Assembly: GCF_963259705.1 (NCBI RefSeq)
Contig: NC_081861.1
Coordinates: 70,041,623 to 70,105,622 of the forward strand
Origin: Myotis daubentonii
Taxonomy: Eukaryota; Chordata; Mammalia; Chiroptera; Vespertilionidae
Direction: 5' to 3'
DNA: 64,000 nucleotides
The notes under the pieces are model-generated. The model made no database searches and was not told the DNA's origin. It saw nothing but the letters and a program-made list of their open reading frames with translations. Below, in pieces: positions 45,715-57,865 of the stretch. Position 1 is the stretch's first letter; every line of letters begins with the position of its first letter. A program made the translations under genes and the position numbers.

Positions 45715-46320
45715 AAATGGGAATTAGCAGATATATTTTAATATTGCTATTTGCCCTTTCTCTATAATAGAAGTGTGAGAGATGAAAGGAAATTAGTAAA
45801 ATGTATATGAAAATAATATATAAATTTATTAATAAATAAACAGTAACAAAAGGATATAACAACAACAGAGGTATGATATAAAAATGACAAAAACATGATA
45901 TAAAAACATCAGTGATGCAAACAATGGCTGATAAAGTGATTGAACTTATTCTAATATCTCCCTGTACACCACATTAAGAGTGAAAACACTTTTAGAGTGC
46001 TTGACTAATTTCCCTTGTGATGAAGTACTTAGAACTTTAACTGTAACATCACATGCTCTTCAAACTCGAGAGAAAGCAACATATAACTGACCATGTGCAA
46101 AAACGGGTTCAGGTAGGAATATGCCTACTTTGTCTAGAGTTTGTTCTTGTGATTTATTAATAGTCATCACAAATGCTGGCATCACGGGAAACCATCGTCG
46201 AATCAATTTAAATGGGAGGCCAGTGTCAGATGCGGATAAATTAATTCTTGGAATCAGAACAGCCTCTGCCTCTGCAGATCTTGTTAATACTTCAGCTTCG
46301 ATAATGTTAGGTCTTAAACT

Positions 46321-46335
46321 TTTTTTTTTTTATTT

Positions 46336-46378
<43 letters not shown>

Positions 46379-46385
46379 TTTTTTA
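46321..46385. repeat. (TTTA)n tail microsatellite
   Basis: The reversed poly(A) tail of the L1 has expanded into about 14 TTTA units. Confidence 0.95.
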
Positions 46386-49356
46386 TTGCTTAAAGTAATA
46401 CAAAGGGTATTACATATGTGTCCATTTCCCCCTGCCCCGCCCTAGACAGTCCCCTAGCCTCCCATATCCCCTAGTGTCTTATGTCCATTGGTTATGCTTA
46501 TATGCATGCATACAAGTCCTTTGGTTGATCTCTAACCCCCCTACCCCCTGTCCCCCAACCCTCCCCGTACTTCCCACTGAAGTTTGACAATCTGTTTGAG
46601 GCAGCTCTGCCTCTGTATCTATTATTGTTCAAAAGTTTATAATGGTCTCTATTATCCATGACTGAGTGAGATCATGTGGTATTTTTCCTTCATTGACTGG
46701 CTTATTTCACTTAGCATAATGCTCTCCAGTTCCATCCATGCCATTGCAAATGGTAAGAGTTCCTTCCTTTTTAGAGCAGCATAGTATTCCATCGTGTAGA
46801 TGTACCACAGTTTTCTAATCCATTCATCTACTGATGGGCACTTAGGCTGTTTCCAGATCTTAGCTATGGTGAATTGTGCTGCTATGAACATAGGGGTGCA
46901 TATATCCTTTCTGATTGGTGTTTCTGGTTTCTTGGGATATATTCCTAGAAGTGGGATCACAGGGTCAAATGGGAGTTCCATTTGTAGTTTTTTGAGGAAA
47001 CTCCATACTGTCTTCCATAGTGGCTGCACCAGTCTGCATTCCCACAAGCAGTGCACAAGTGTTCCTTTTTCTCCACATCCTCTCCAGCACTTGTCGTTTG
47101 TTGATTTGTTGATGATAGCCAGTCTGACAGGTGTGAGATGGTACCTCATTGTTGTTTTGATTTGCATCTCTCGGATGATTAGTGACTTTGAGTATGTTTT
47201 CATATGTCTCTTGGCTTTCTGAATGTCCTCTTTTGAAAGGTGTCTATTTAGGTCCTTTGCCCATTTTTTGATTGGATTGTTTATCTTCCTTTTGTTAAGT
47301 TGTATGAGTTCCCTATAAATTTTGGAGATTAGGCCCATATCAGATATGCCATTGGCAAATATGTTTTCCCACACAGTGGGTTTTCTCATTGTTTTATTGA
47401 TGGTTTCTTTTGCTGTGCAGAAGCTTTTTATTTTGATGTAGTCCCATTTGTTCATTTTCTCTTTAGTTTCAAGTGCCCTAGGAGCTGTATCAGTGAAGAA
47501 ATTGCTTCGGCATATGTCTGAGATTTTGTTGCCTTTGGATTCTTCTAGAATTTTTATGGTTTCCTGTCATACATTTAAGTCCTTTATCCATTTTGAGTTA
47601 ATTTTTGTGTATAGTGTAAGTTCGTGGTCTAGTTTCATTTTCTTGCATATATCTGTCCAATTTTCCCAACACCATTTATTGAAGAGACTATCTTGGCTCC
47701 ATTGTATGTTCTTGCCTCCTTTGTCAAATATTAATTGAACATATTGGTTCGGGCCGATTTCTGGGCTCTCTATTCTATTCCATTGATCTATATGCCTGTT
47801 CTTGTGCCAGTACCAGGCAGTTTTGAGAACAGTGGCTTTGTAATACAACTTGATATCTGGTATTGAGATCCCACCTACTTTGTTCTTTTTCAAGATTTCT
47901 GCAGCTATAAGGGGTCTTTTTTTATTCCAGATGAATTTTTGTAGAGTTCGTTCTAGATCTATGAAGTATGCCGTTGGTATTTTAATGGGAAGTGGGTTGA
48001 ATTTATAGATTGCTTTGGGTAGTATGGACATTTTGATGATGTTGATTCTACCAATCCATGAACACGGTATATTCTTCTATCTGTTTATGTCTTCCTCTAT
48101 CCCTTTTTTCAACGTCCTGTAGTTTTCTGAGTAGAGGTCTTTTACCTCTTTAGTTAAGTTTATTCCTAGGTAGCTTAATTTTTTTGGTGCAATGGTAAAC
48201 GGGATTGTTTTTATAATCTCTCTTTCTGAAAGTTCACTATTGGTGTATAGAAATGCCTCAGATTTCCTGGGGTTAATTTTGTATCCTGCTACATTGCCAA
48301 ATTCATGTATTAAGCCTAGTAGCTTTTTGATGGAGTCTCTAGGGTTTTGTATGTATAATATCATGTCGTCTGCAAATAAGGACAGTTTTACTTCCTCTTT
48401 TCCAATTTGGATGCCTTTTATTTCTTCTTCTTGCCTAATTGCAATGGCTAACACTTCCAGTACTATGTCGAACAGGAGTGGTGCGAGGGGGCATCCCTGT
48501 CTTGTTCCTGTTCTTAAGGGAAATGGTGTTAGTTTTTGTCCATTGAGTTTGATGTTGGCTGTGGGCCTGTCATTTATGGCTTTTATTATGTTGAGGTATG
48601 ATCCTTCTACTCCCGCCTTACTGAGAGTTTTTATCAAAAATGGGTGTTGAATTTTGTCAAATGCTTTTTCTGCATCAATTGATATGACCATGTGGTTTTT
48701 TTCTTTCAATTTGTTTATATGATGTATCACATTTATTGATTTGTGGATATTGTGCCATCCTTGCATCCCTGGGATAAATCCTACTTGGTCATGGTGTATG
48801 ATCTTTCTGATGTACTGCTGGATCTGATTTGCTAAGATTTTGTTGAGGATTTTGGCATCTATGTTCATGAGGGATATTGGCCTGTAATTCTCTTTCATTG
48901 TGTTGTCTTTACCTGGTTTTGGTATTAGGGTGATGCTGGCTTCATAGAATGAGCTTGGAAGTGTTCCTTCCTCTTGAATTTTTTTGTAGTAGTCTTAGAA
49001 GGATAGGTTTTAGTTCTTCCTTGAATGTTTAGTAAAAGTCCCCTGTGAAGGCGTCTGGTCCTGGGCTTTTGTTTGATGGAAGCTTTTTGATGACTGCTTC
49101 AATTTCTTCCATAGTTATTGGCCTGTTGAAATTTTTAGATTCTTCCTGATTGAGTTTTGGAATGTTGTATTTTTCTAGGAATTTGTCCATTTCCTCCAGG
49201 TTGTCTAGTTTGTTGGAGTAGAGCTGTCCATAGTATTTTTTAACAATCATTTGTATTTCTGTGGGGTCTGTTGTTATTTCGCCTCTATCGTTTCTGATTT
49301 TGTTTATTTGGGTCCTCTCTCTTTGCTTCTTGGTGAGTCTCGCTAGAGGTTTGTCA
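46324..49356 (-). repeat. L1, 5' truncated, inserted in the helicase gene
   Basis: Minus-strand 3' UTR and ORF2 from just before the reverse transcriptase domain to the end (frames at 49391-49029, 48898-48077 with FADD, 48031-47567, 47455-46652). It is flanked by AGGTCTTAAACTTTT (46309-46323) and AGGTCGTAATCTTTT (49357-49371), a 15 bp target duplication with two changes. Frameshifts and stops separate the frames. Confidence 0.93.
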
Positions 49357-49509
49357 AGGTCGTAATCTTTTGATAATAAATCTGGTACCATTACAAAGAC
49401 CCCATTTACTATTGCAATTTCTCAATAGCATGATGATTGCATCCACTTTCAATTTTAATATATGACATGGCATTCCTGAAGGAGTAATACTATTAAGAAA
49501 TTCTATGGG

Positions 49510-51491
49510 GGGAAGATGGCGGCGATATAGGCAGACGCGTCCCAGGTCGTGTCCCGGAGCAAATGGAGTGAGCAGCTGAAACTAGTAACACTCACACCGA
49601 ATTGGCGAAATTGCTCAGCTGGTGAGAGGGTTTGCAGTCGGGAAGAGCAGAACTCCCATGGAAAGGTAAAAAAACCAGGGATTTGGGCAGGAAAGTTTGC
49701 CAGACCTCTGAGCCCAGGGAGTCGGAGGGAGACTGCATGGCAGACAGCAGCATCCCTTGGGACAGGCACAGCCTCTAACGGGGGAAAGGAGATCCCCGGG
49801 ATTCCTGGCGCCGCCAGGGGAATTGAGAGCTGGGTTCTGTGATCACGGAGGCCTGAGCCTAAAGGGGGCAGCCTGAAGAGCTGACCTGACCATGCAGTCC
49901 TGGTAAGAGAAGAAGCTTACGGAAACCAAGCCTTCCCCGTTTCCGCGGCCGGCGTTTGTTTATTTGTTTTCACTGAATCCTGTTCATGGGACATTTCGGA
50001 TACAGACACTCACCTGTGCTGAAGAGAGGGAGAGTGTGCAGAGTAGCGGAATCTGGGGAAAGACTGGGGAAAGAGGGGGAGCCAGGAGAGGTGGCAGTGA
50101 ATTGAATGCTGAGACACCCCTGAGCCCAGGACTGGGGCAGCCGCCCTCTCCGGAGAGTGATACTCCTCCCCCCAGCCCCCAGGCAAGGAGCACAGCCACA
50201 CCCAGATTCCACCCTGTACGAGATCAAGGATTAAGATAACCTTATCAGTCCCTGGGAGTTAACAGGGTCTGGCCTATAGAGGGATTTTCAATCCCAGCAA
50301 CAACATAGCGCCAGTAACTAACTATTACGCAGTCAGCTCTGGGCAGTGAACTTCCACTGGACAGAGAGGCCCTATAGCCTCAGAGGCCAACCCCAGAACA
50401 CTGCCACCCAGAGGCTGACCCACAAACTGACTCTTTGCTAAACACAAAATAAGGCAGTCTGGGAAATAAATGCGGCATGCTTTAAAATAAGGACTGTGGT
50501 TTACAACACAGAGGAACCGTATATCGCAGGGAAACTCAACACTCTCCTGGATACCTGGAAGGTCTAAGGCGAGCCACACTGAAGAATAGAAGAAACGAAG
50601 GACCTTCATTACTGCAATTTTTTTTTCTTTTTTCACTTTTTAACTAAGAAACCAATTTTTTTTCTTTTTTTTTCAGTTCTTTTTTTTTTCTCTTTTCTTC
50701 TTTTTCCATCACCTGATTTTACCCTTTTAATTACTGCCTTCTTATTTTTAACCAGTATTATTACTGCTACCATTTTACCATTTTTTAAAGTGCCATTTTA
50801 TTTTCTCTTTATTTTATTTTGGGATTAGTGTTCTCCATTCTATTTTCATCGTTATATTATTGGTTGTTTCTAGTTTGCATTCGTATCCAGGGAGCTGTTG
50901 CTGGAATTTGTTGGGATTAACGGCTGTTCTATAGGAGTATTCTCCTCATATAAAAAGTCTCTTCCCCTCTTCCACTTCATTCTCTATTTTTGCTCTTTTT
51001 TTTCTCTTTTCTTTTCTTGCTTTTATTTTCCCCCCTTCTTTTTCCCAATTTCATTTTTACACTCCTTTTTTTGGTCCCTACTTTCCTTTTCTTTTTTCTC
51101 TTTTATCTTTTTCTCTTCCTTCTTCCTTATCCCCAAATTCTCTTAATTCAGGTGGTCACCTTTATTTGGGGTTATTAATATCGTGAATATATTTGTGTAT
51201 AGTGCCTGGTACGTGGTGCCTTGTTGTGTTGTATTTTGTGCCTTTAAATCAACGCAGCAGATCCAAGCAACAGCAACCTCCTGAGCACCACATCCTCTGC
51301 TGAGGAACAGCAGCTGTACGTGAAACCTCGCCCCACCAGCCAGAAGAGCCACCACAGCTGTGAACAGCACCCACCAGAGGAGCTGCTGCCAACTGAAGAG
51401 CAGCTGCTAACGCAACCGCCCGAAGAGCAACCACAGACCAAGGAGTCACTGCCACCAACGGCGTAACCACTGAACGACTCAACGTCTAGAT
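49510..51491 (+). promoter_or_regulatory. L1 5' UTR
   Basis: It starts GGGAAGATGGCGGCGATA, where AAGATGGCGG is the YY1 site that positions L1 transcription starts in other mammals. A CpG-richer first kilobase is followed by pyrimidine-rich runs (50610-51140). The last 300 bp match the fragment at 1-203. Confidence 0.75.
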
Positions 51492-52484
51492 ATGTCAGTG
51501 AGATCAAACACGGGTAGACAAAGAAACCCCCAAAGGAAAGAGAAGGAGGACTCTCCAGAAAAGCAGCTAAGTAATACAGAGGCATGCAACATGACAGATA
51601 AAGAATTCAGAATAAGGATCCTGGAGTGCATAAACCAGATGGAGGAAAAAATCGACAACCTCTGCAAGAAGCAAGAAGAAACAGATGAAAAAATTGATAA
51701 CATATGGAAGAAGCTAGAAGAAACAGATGAAAAAATCGATAACATATGGAAGAAGCTAGAAGAAACAGATGAAAAAATCAACAACTTAAGTAAGACCCAA
51801 GAAGAAATGAAGAGTGATATAGCTGCAATGAAAAACTCCATTGAAAGTATCAACAGTAGACTAGGAGAAGCGGAGGACCGAATTAGTGACTTAGAAGACA
51901 AGGAAGCAAAACACACCCAAAATGTACTGCAATTGGAGAAAAAAATTAAAAGACAGGAGGAGAGCCTAAGGGAGCTTTGGGACAACATGAAATGAAACAA
52001 CATACGAATAATAGGAGTACCAGAACAACAGAAGGATGAACAAGGATTAGAAAACCTAATAGAAGAAATAATATCAGAAAACTTTCCTGAGGTGGGGAAG
52101 AAAAAAGTCACACAAGCCCAGAGAGTCCCAAACAAGGTGAACCCGAAAAGACCCACACCAAGACACATCATAATCACCATGGCAAATGTTCAGGACAAAG
52201 AGAGAATCTTACAGGCTGCAAGAGACAGACGGAAAGTTACATACAAGGGATCTCCTATTAGATTGTTAAATGACTTCTCAACAGAAACACATCAGGCCAG
52301 GAAAGAATGGACTGAAATTTACAAAGTGATGCAAAGCAAAGGACTGAATCCAAGAATACTATATCCAGCAAGGCTATCATTCAAACTTGAAGGGGAAATA
52401 AGAAACTTCACAGACAAAAAAAGACTAAGGGAGTTTGTCACCACCAAGCCAGCAATGCAAGCAATGCTAAAGGGACTGGTATAA
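51492..52484 (+). pseudogene. ORF1: L1 ORF1, one premature stop
   Basis: A 330-codon frame for the L1 RNA-binding chaperone, broken only by TGA at 51993-51995 (probably CGA to TGA in an R-N-N-I context). Residues 40-130 form a coiled coil with tandem 14-residue units (EETDEKIDNIWKKL). The RNA-binding domain follows (RHIIITMAN) and then the C-terminal domain (FSTETHQARKEWTEIY). The start matches the usual MSVRS-like position after the 5' UTR. Confidence 0.9.
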
Positions 52485-52533
52485 AAAGAAGAAATAAAAA
52501 GCTCAGAAAGAAAACAGCCACACAAAAAAAGAA

Positions 52534-55500
52534 ATGGCTACAAACAAGTACCTTTCAGTAATAACTTTAAACGTAAATGGACTAAATGCTCCAAACAAAA
52601 GATATCAAGTGGATGAATGGATAAAAAAACATGACCCATACATCTGCTGTCTACAAGAAACCCACCTCATTAGAAGGGACTCACACAGACTGAAAGTGAA
52701 AGGATGGAAAAATATCTTTCAAGCAAATGGAAAGGAAAAGAAAGCTGGGGTAGCAATACTTATATCGGACAAAATAGACCTCAAAGTGAAGGCCATAACA
52801 AGAGATAAGGAAGGCCACTTCATAATACTAAAGGGATCAATACAACAAGAAGATATAACCCTGGTAAACATATATGCACCCAATGCAGGAGCACACAAAT
52901 TCATAAAAAAACTCCTGGAAGATATCAAAGGAGAGATCGACAATGAGGCAATCATAGTAGGAGACTTTAATACACCACTGACAGCATTGGATAAGGCCTC
53001 TAAACAAACAATCATCAAAGATACAGCAATCCTAAATGACTCACTAGATCAGATGGACTTAATAGACATCTTCAGAACACTTCACCCCAAAGCCAGGGAA
53101 TACACATTCTACTCAAATGCTCATAAGACATATTCAAAAATAGACCATATATTGGGTCACAAGCAAAGTATCCCCAAATTCAAGAATATTGAAATCATAA
53201 AAAGCATCTTCGCAGACCACGATGGCATAATATTAGAAATAAACTACAATTAAAACAACCCAAAATACTCAAGCACCTGGAAGCTGAATAGCATGCTATT
53301 AAATATTGATTGGGTTACCAATGAGATCAAAGAAGAAATTAAAAACATCCTGGAAACTAATGACAATGAAAACACAACAATCCAAAATCTATGGGACACA
53401 ATGAAAACAGACCTGAGAGGGAAGTTTATAGCTCTACAGGCCTATCTCAAAAAAAAAACAAGAAAAAATGGTAGTAAATCATCTAACTCTACAACTCAAA
53501 GAATTAGAAAGAGAGCAACAAGAAAACCCCAGAGTGAGCAGAAGGAAGGGGATAATAAAGATTAGGGCAGAAATAAATGACATAGAAACCAAAAAAACAA
53601 TACAGAAAATCAATGAAACCAAGAGCTGGTTCTTTGAAAGGATAAACAAGATTGACAAACCTCTAGCCAGACTCATGAAGAAGCAGAAGGGAGGACCCAA
53701 ATAAATAAAATCAGAAACGATAGAGGCGAAATAACAACAGACCCCACAGAAATACAAATGATTGTTAAAAAATACTATGGACAGCTCTACTCCAACAAAC
53801 TAGACAACCTGGAGGAAATGGACAAATTCCTAGAAAAATACAACATTCCAAAACTCAATCAGGAAGAATCTAAAAATCTCAACAGGCCAATAACTATGGA
53901 AGAAATTGAAGCAGTCATCAAAAAGCTTCCATCAAACAAAAGCCCAGGACCAGACGGCTTCACAGGGGAGTTTTTCCAAACATTCAAGGAAGAACTAAAA
54001 CCTATCCTCCTCAGACTACTACAAAAAAATTCAAGAGGAAGGAACACTTCCAAGCTCATTCTATGAAGCCAGCATCACCCTAATACCAAAACCAGGTAAA
54101 GACAACACAATGAAAGAGAATTACAGGCCAATATCCCTCATGAACATAGATGCCAAAATCCTCAACAAAATCTTAGCAAATCGGATCCAGCAGTACATCA
54201 GAAAGATCATACACCATGACCAAGTAGGATTTATCCCAGGGATGCAAGGATGGTACAATATCCGCAAATCAATAAACGTGATACATCACATAAGCAAATT
54301 GAAAGAAAAAAACCACATGGACTTATCAATTGATGCAGAAAAAGCATTTGACAAAATTCAACACCCATTTTTGATAAAAACTCTCAGCAAGGTGGGAGTA
54401 GAAGGATCATACCTCAACATAATAAAAGCCATATATGACAGGCCCACAGCCAACATCATGCTCAATGGACAAAAACTAACACCATTTCCCCTAAGAACAG
54501 GAACAAGACAGGGATGCCCCTTCTCACCACTCCTGTTCAACATAGTACTGGAAGTGTTAGCCATTGCAATTAGGCAAGAAGAAGAAATAAAAGGCATCCA
54601 AATCGGAAAAGAGGAAGTAAAACTGTCCTTATTTGCAGACGACATGATATTATACATACAAAACCCTAGAGATTCCATCAAAAAGCTACTAGACTTAATA
54701 CATGAATTTGGCAATGTAGCAGGATACAAAATTAACCCCAAGAAATCTGAGGCATTTCTATACACCAATAGTGAACTTTCAGAAAGAGAGATTATAAAAA
54801 CAATCCTGTTTACCATTGCACCAAAAAAATTAAGCTACCTAGGAATAAACTTAACTAAAGAGGTAAAAGACCTCTACTCAGAAAACTACAGGACGTTGAA
54901 AAAAGACATAGAGGAAGACATAAACAGATGGAAGAACATACCGTGTTCATGGATTGGTAGAATCAGAATCATTAAAATGTCCATACTACACAAAGCAATC
55001 TATAAATTCAACGCACTTCCCATTAAAATACCAACGGCATACTTCAGACATCTAGAACGAATTTTCCAAAAATTCATCTGGAATAAAAAAAGACCCCGAA
55101 TAGCTGCAGCAATCCTCAAAAAGAACAAAGTAGGTGGGATCTCAATACCAGATATCAAGTTGTATTACAAAGCCACTGTTCTCAAAACTGCCTGGTACTG
55201 GCACAAGAATAGGCATATAGATCAATGGAATAGAACCTAGAGCCCAGAAATCGGCCCGAACCAATATGCTCAATTAATATTTGACAAAGGAGGCAAGAAC
55301 ATACAATGGAGCCAAGATAGTCTCTTCAATAAATGGTGTTGGGAAAATTGGACAGATATATGCAAGAAAATGAAACTAGACCACCAACTTACACCATACA
55401 CAAAAATAAACTCAAAATGGATAAAGGACTTAAATGTACGACAGGAAACCATAAAAATTCTAGAATAATCCAAAGGCAACAAAATCTCAGACATATGCCG

Positions 55501-56359
55501 AAGCAATTTCTTCACTGATACAGCTCCTAGGGCACTTCAAACTAAAGAAAAAATGAACAAATGGGACTACATCAAAATAAAAAGCTTCTGCACAGCAAAA
55601 GAAACCATCAACAAAACAACGAGAAAACCCACTGTGTGGGAAAACATATTTGCCAATGACATATCTGATAAGGGCCTAATCTCCAAAATTTATAGGGAAC
55701 TCATACAACTTAACAAAAGGAAGATAAACAATCCAATCAAAAAATGGGCAAAGGACCTAAATAGACACCTTTCAAAAGAGGACATTCAGAAAGCCAAGAG
55801 ACATATGAAAACATGCTCAAAGTCACTAATCATCTGAGAGATGCAAATCAAAACAACAATGAGGTACCATCTCACACCTGTCAGACTGGCTATCATCAAC
55901 AAATCAACAAACGACAAGTGCTGGAGAGGATGTGGAGAAAAAGGAACACTTGTGCACTGCTGGTGGGAATGCAGACTGGTGCAGCCACTATGGAAGACAG
56001 TATGGAGTTTCCTCAAAAAACTGAAAATGGAACTCCCATTTGACCCTGTGATCCCACTTCTAGGAATATATCCCAAGAAACCAGAAACACCAATCAGAAA
56101 GGATATATGCACCCCTATGTTCATAGCAGCACAATTCACCATAGCTAAGATCTGGAAACAGCCTAAGTGCCCATCAGTAGATGAATGGATTAGAAAACTG
56201 TGGTTCATCTACACGATTGAATACTATGCTGCTCTAAAAAGGAAGGAACTCTTACCATTTGCAACGTCATGGATGGAACTGGAGAGCATTATGCTAAGTG
56301 AAATAAGCCAGTCAATAAAGGAAAAATACCACATGATCTCACTCATTCATGGACAATAG
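52534..56359 (+). pseudogene. ORF2: L1 ORF2, multiply broken
   Basis: It starts with the APE-type endonuclease (LNVNGLNAP, then CLQETHL, GDFNTPL and DHILGHK) at 52534-53253, which ends in an AAA-to-TAA stop. Frameshifts lie at poly(A) runs near 53455 and 54030 and near 53690. The reverse transcriptase (54110-55240) keeps the [11 protein letters not shown] catalytic motif and ends with a stop after WNRT. The C-terminal cysteine region ([14 protein letters not shown]...C) follows another CGA-to-TGA stop at 55835-55837. The full frame would be about 1275 codons. No active product is expected. Confidence 0.93.
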
Positions 56360-56705
56360 AGACCATTATAAACTTTTGAACAATAATAGATACAGAGGCA
56401 GAGCTGCCTCAAACAGATTGTCAAACTGCAGCGGGAAGGCCGGGGAAGGTTGGGGGGCAGGAGGTAGGGGGGTAAGAGATCAACTAAAGGACTTGTATGC
56501 ATGCATATAAGCATAACTAATGGACATAAGAAACTGGCGGATAGGGGAGGCTAGGGTACTGTCTAGGGCGGGGGGATAAAATGGATACATATGTAATACC
56601 CTTTGTAATACCTTAAGCAATAAAAAAAAAAATAATAATAAAAAAAAGAAATTCTATGGGAAATTTTCCTTTTCAGCATCAGCTGTGGAATCAATGGAAT
56701 TATAG

Positions 56706-56820
56706 CAGTGTTTCTCAACCTTGGCTGCACATTAGAATCGCCCTGGAATCTTTGTAAAATCCTGATTCCTGGGCCTCATCCTCCGGAAATTGTTTCTTTG
56801 TTATGGGTGGGGCCACAACA
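56706..56820 (+). repeat. MER58-like hAT fragment inside the Helitron
   Basis: CAGTGTTTCTCAACCTTGG then CTGCACATTAGAATCGCC resembles an old hAT-Charlie end of MER58 type. The other inverted end is missing. Because it lies between the Helitron's 5' end and its helicase remnant it is probably captured host DNA. Confidence 0.55.
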
Positions 56821-56852
56821 TTAGTAACAAAGAAACAGAATTAAAACTTTAT

Positions 56853-57290
56853 TGTGGGGAGCTGCTAAAGTTTTTTGGACAGGATCAAGCCTTGGACTGA
56901 TGAGAGGGCACAGTTCTCTCATTGCCACTCGCAAGTCCCAGCTTGGAGGGCAGGGCCTTACAATTATAGCCAACAGCTGTAGTTGTAAGCTTGAACCTAT
57001 GGTCCGAACACGTGACCCCACGTGCCTGAGTGATGTAGGCTTGATAGAGTTCCGGTGCATGTAGTTGAGTAGGATTGAAACCCAGGAGAATGTTGTAAAC
57101 ATCTTGGTCATGCCCTTACTTTGCCTCGTAGCATCTGCTATAAAATAAAGGCATGGCTGTGGGCGTGGTCGCTGTCTCTCAGAGAAGCAGCATCCCACCA
57201 AGACCTGGCTTTCATTCTCTTGTCTGTCTTTTCTAAGCTTTTCAGCCGCCCCCACTCAGGTTCACCCCTGGCCATACTGGCGCACGCACA
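56853..57290 (+). repeat. solo LTR inside the Helitron
   Basis: TGTGGGGAGCTGC ... GCACGCACA has TG/CA ends and is flanked by CTTTAT and CTTTAG, a 6 bp duplication with one mismatch as expected for an ERV2-type LTR. CTATAAAATAAAG near 57137 offers a TATA box and polyadenylation signal on this strand. Confidence 0.6.
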
Positions 57291-57865
57291 CTTTAGAGAT
57301 CTGCCTCCATGCTCCAAGGGCAGGTTCCTGCCTCAAAACCTGCCCTTACAGGAAATAGCTATGGGAAACAGCTCCGGGGAGGGCGCAGGCATTTCCAAGA
57401 CAACTCCTGCAGGACTGACTTTCTTCTGGTCGCCAGCCAGATCCCAGTCGTGATGAACACCATCCATGGTTTTTATATAAGTAGATGCTTAAAGGTATCC
57501 TTTAAGAAGAGGAGGAAGAAGAAAAAGGTAAAGATACAAATTATGAACAACAAATACACATCTATCAACAAGTGAATCTAAAAATCAAGTGAATAAATAA
57601 TCTGATGAACAGAATAAACTGGTAAATATAATAGAATCAGAACATAGAAAGGGAGTGGACTGACTATTCTCGGGGGGAAAAGAGGGGTGGGGTGTGCAGG
57701 AAGAGACTGGACAAAAATGGTACACCTATGGATGAGGATATTGGGGGGGTAAGGGCAGAGGGTGGGGTGGGAACTGGGTGGAGGGGAGGTATGGGGGGGA
57801 AAAAGAGGAACTACTATAATAATCTGAACAATAAAGATTTAATTAAAAAAATACCGTAATATGTT

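Larger units (their letters stand above)
49510..56645 (+). mobile_element. full-length L1, inactive
   Basis: AAGAAATTCTATGGG flanks both sides exactly (49495-49509 and 56646-56660). The element has a 5' UTR with a YY1-type start, ORF1, ORF2, a short 3' UTR and an A-rich tail, about 7.1 kb. The exact duplication suggests it is younger than the neighbouring L1. Both frames are broken. Confidence 0.95.
45946..56705 (-). pseudogene. HeliBat Rep/helicase, C-terminal helicase part
   Basis: Three exon-like pieces separated by L1 insertions (56646-56705, 49357-49509, 45946-46320) read as one minus-strand frame. In order it shows EFLNSITPSGMP, a GTRFIIK segment, LIPRI, helicase motif V (TINKSQ...QT) and motif VI (LYVAFSR), then a natural stop at 45946-45948. 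This is the end of the Pif1-like SF1 helicase of Helitron RepHel proteins, which unwind DNA during rolling-circle transposition. Defects: the Rep nuclease and most helicase motifs are absent, motif V has G changed to E, and a CGA-to-TGA stop (46060-46062) follows motif VI. No functional product is expected. Confidence 0.88.
45449..57485 (-). mobile_element. HeliBat-type Helitron with nested insertions
   Basis: The 3' end is CTAGTAGCCC with hairpin GTGCACGAAATTTGTGCAC, placed after A at 45448. The 5' end is the reverse of TCTACTTATATAAAAACC, closing at 57485 before T. Without a Ves SINE, two L1s and a solo LTR the element is only about 1.2 kb. It is thus a deletion derivative that keeps the C-terminal helicase coding region and about 280 bp of 3' non-coding sequence. 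It inserted at an AT in a HAL1. Confidence 0.88.
43466..57855 (+). mobile_element. HAL1 (ORF1-only L1 relative), split by a Helitron
   Basis: The 5' part (43466-45448) and 3' part (57486-57855) join without loss when compared with the intact HAL1 at 58190-60092. The outer flanks GTAATATGTT (43456-43465 and 57856-57865) are an exact 10 bp target duplication. The 5' end has AAGATGGTGG. ORF1 is followed directly by a G-rich 3' UTR and an A tail, with no ORF2. Confidence 0.9.

Noticed and set aside
51479..52180. 233-codon minus-strand frame
   Set aside because: It is the antisense of L1 ORF1, and its serine/leucine-rich composition follows from the coding strand.
56698..56969. AATTATAG at 56698-56705 and again at 56962-56969 as an 8 bp hAT duplication
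   Set aside because: The second copy lies inside the solo LTR and no matching hAT terminal repeat precedes it, so I treat it as chance.
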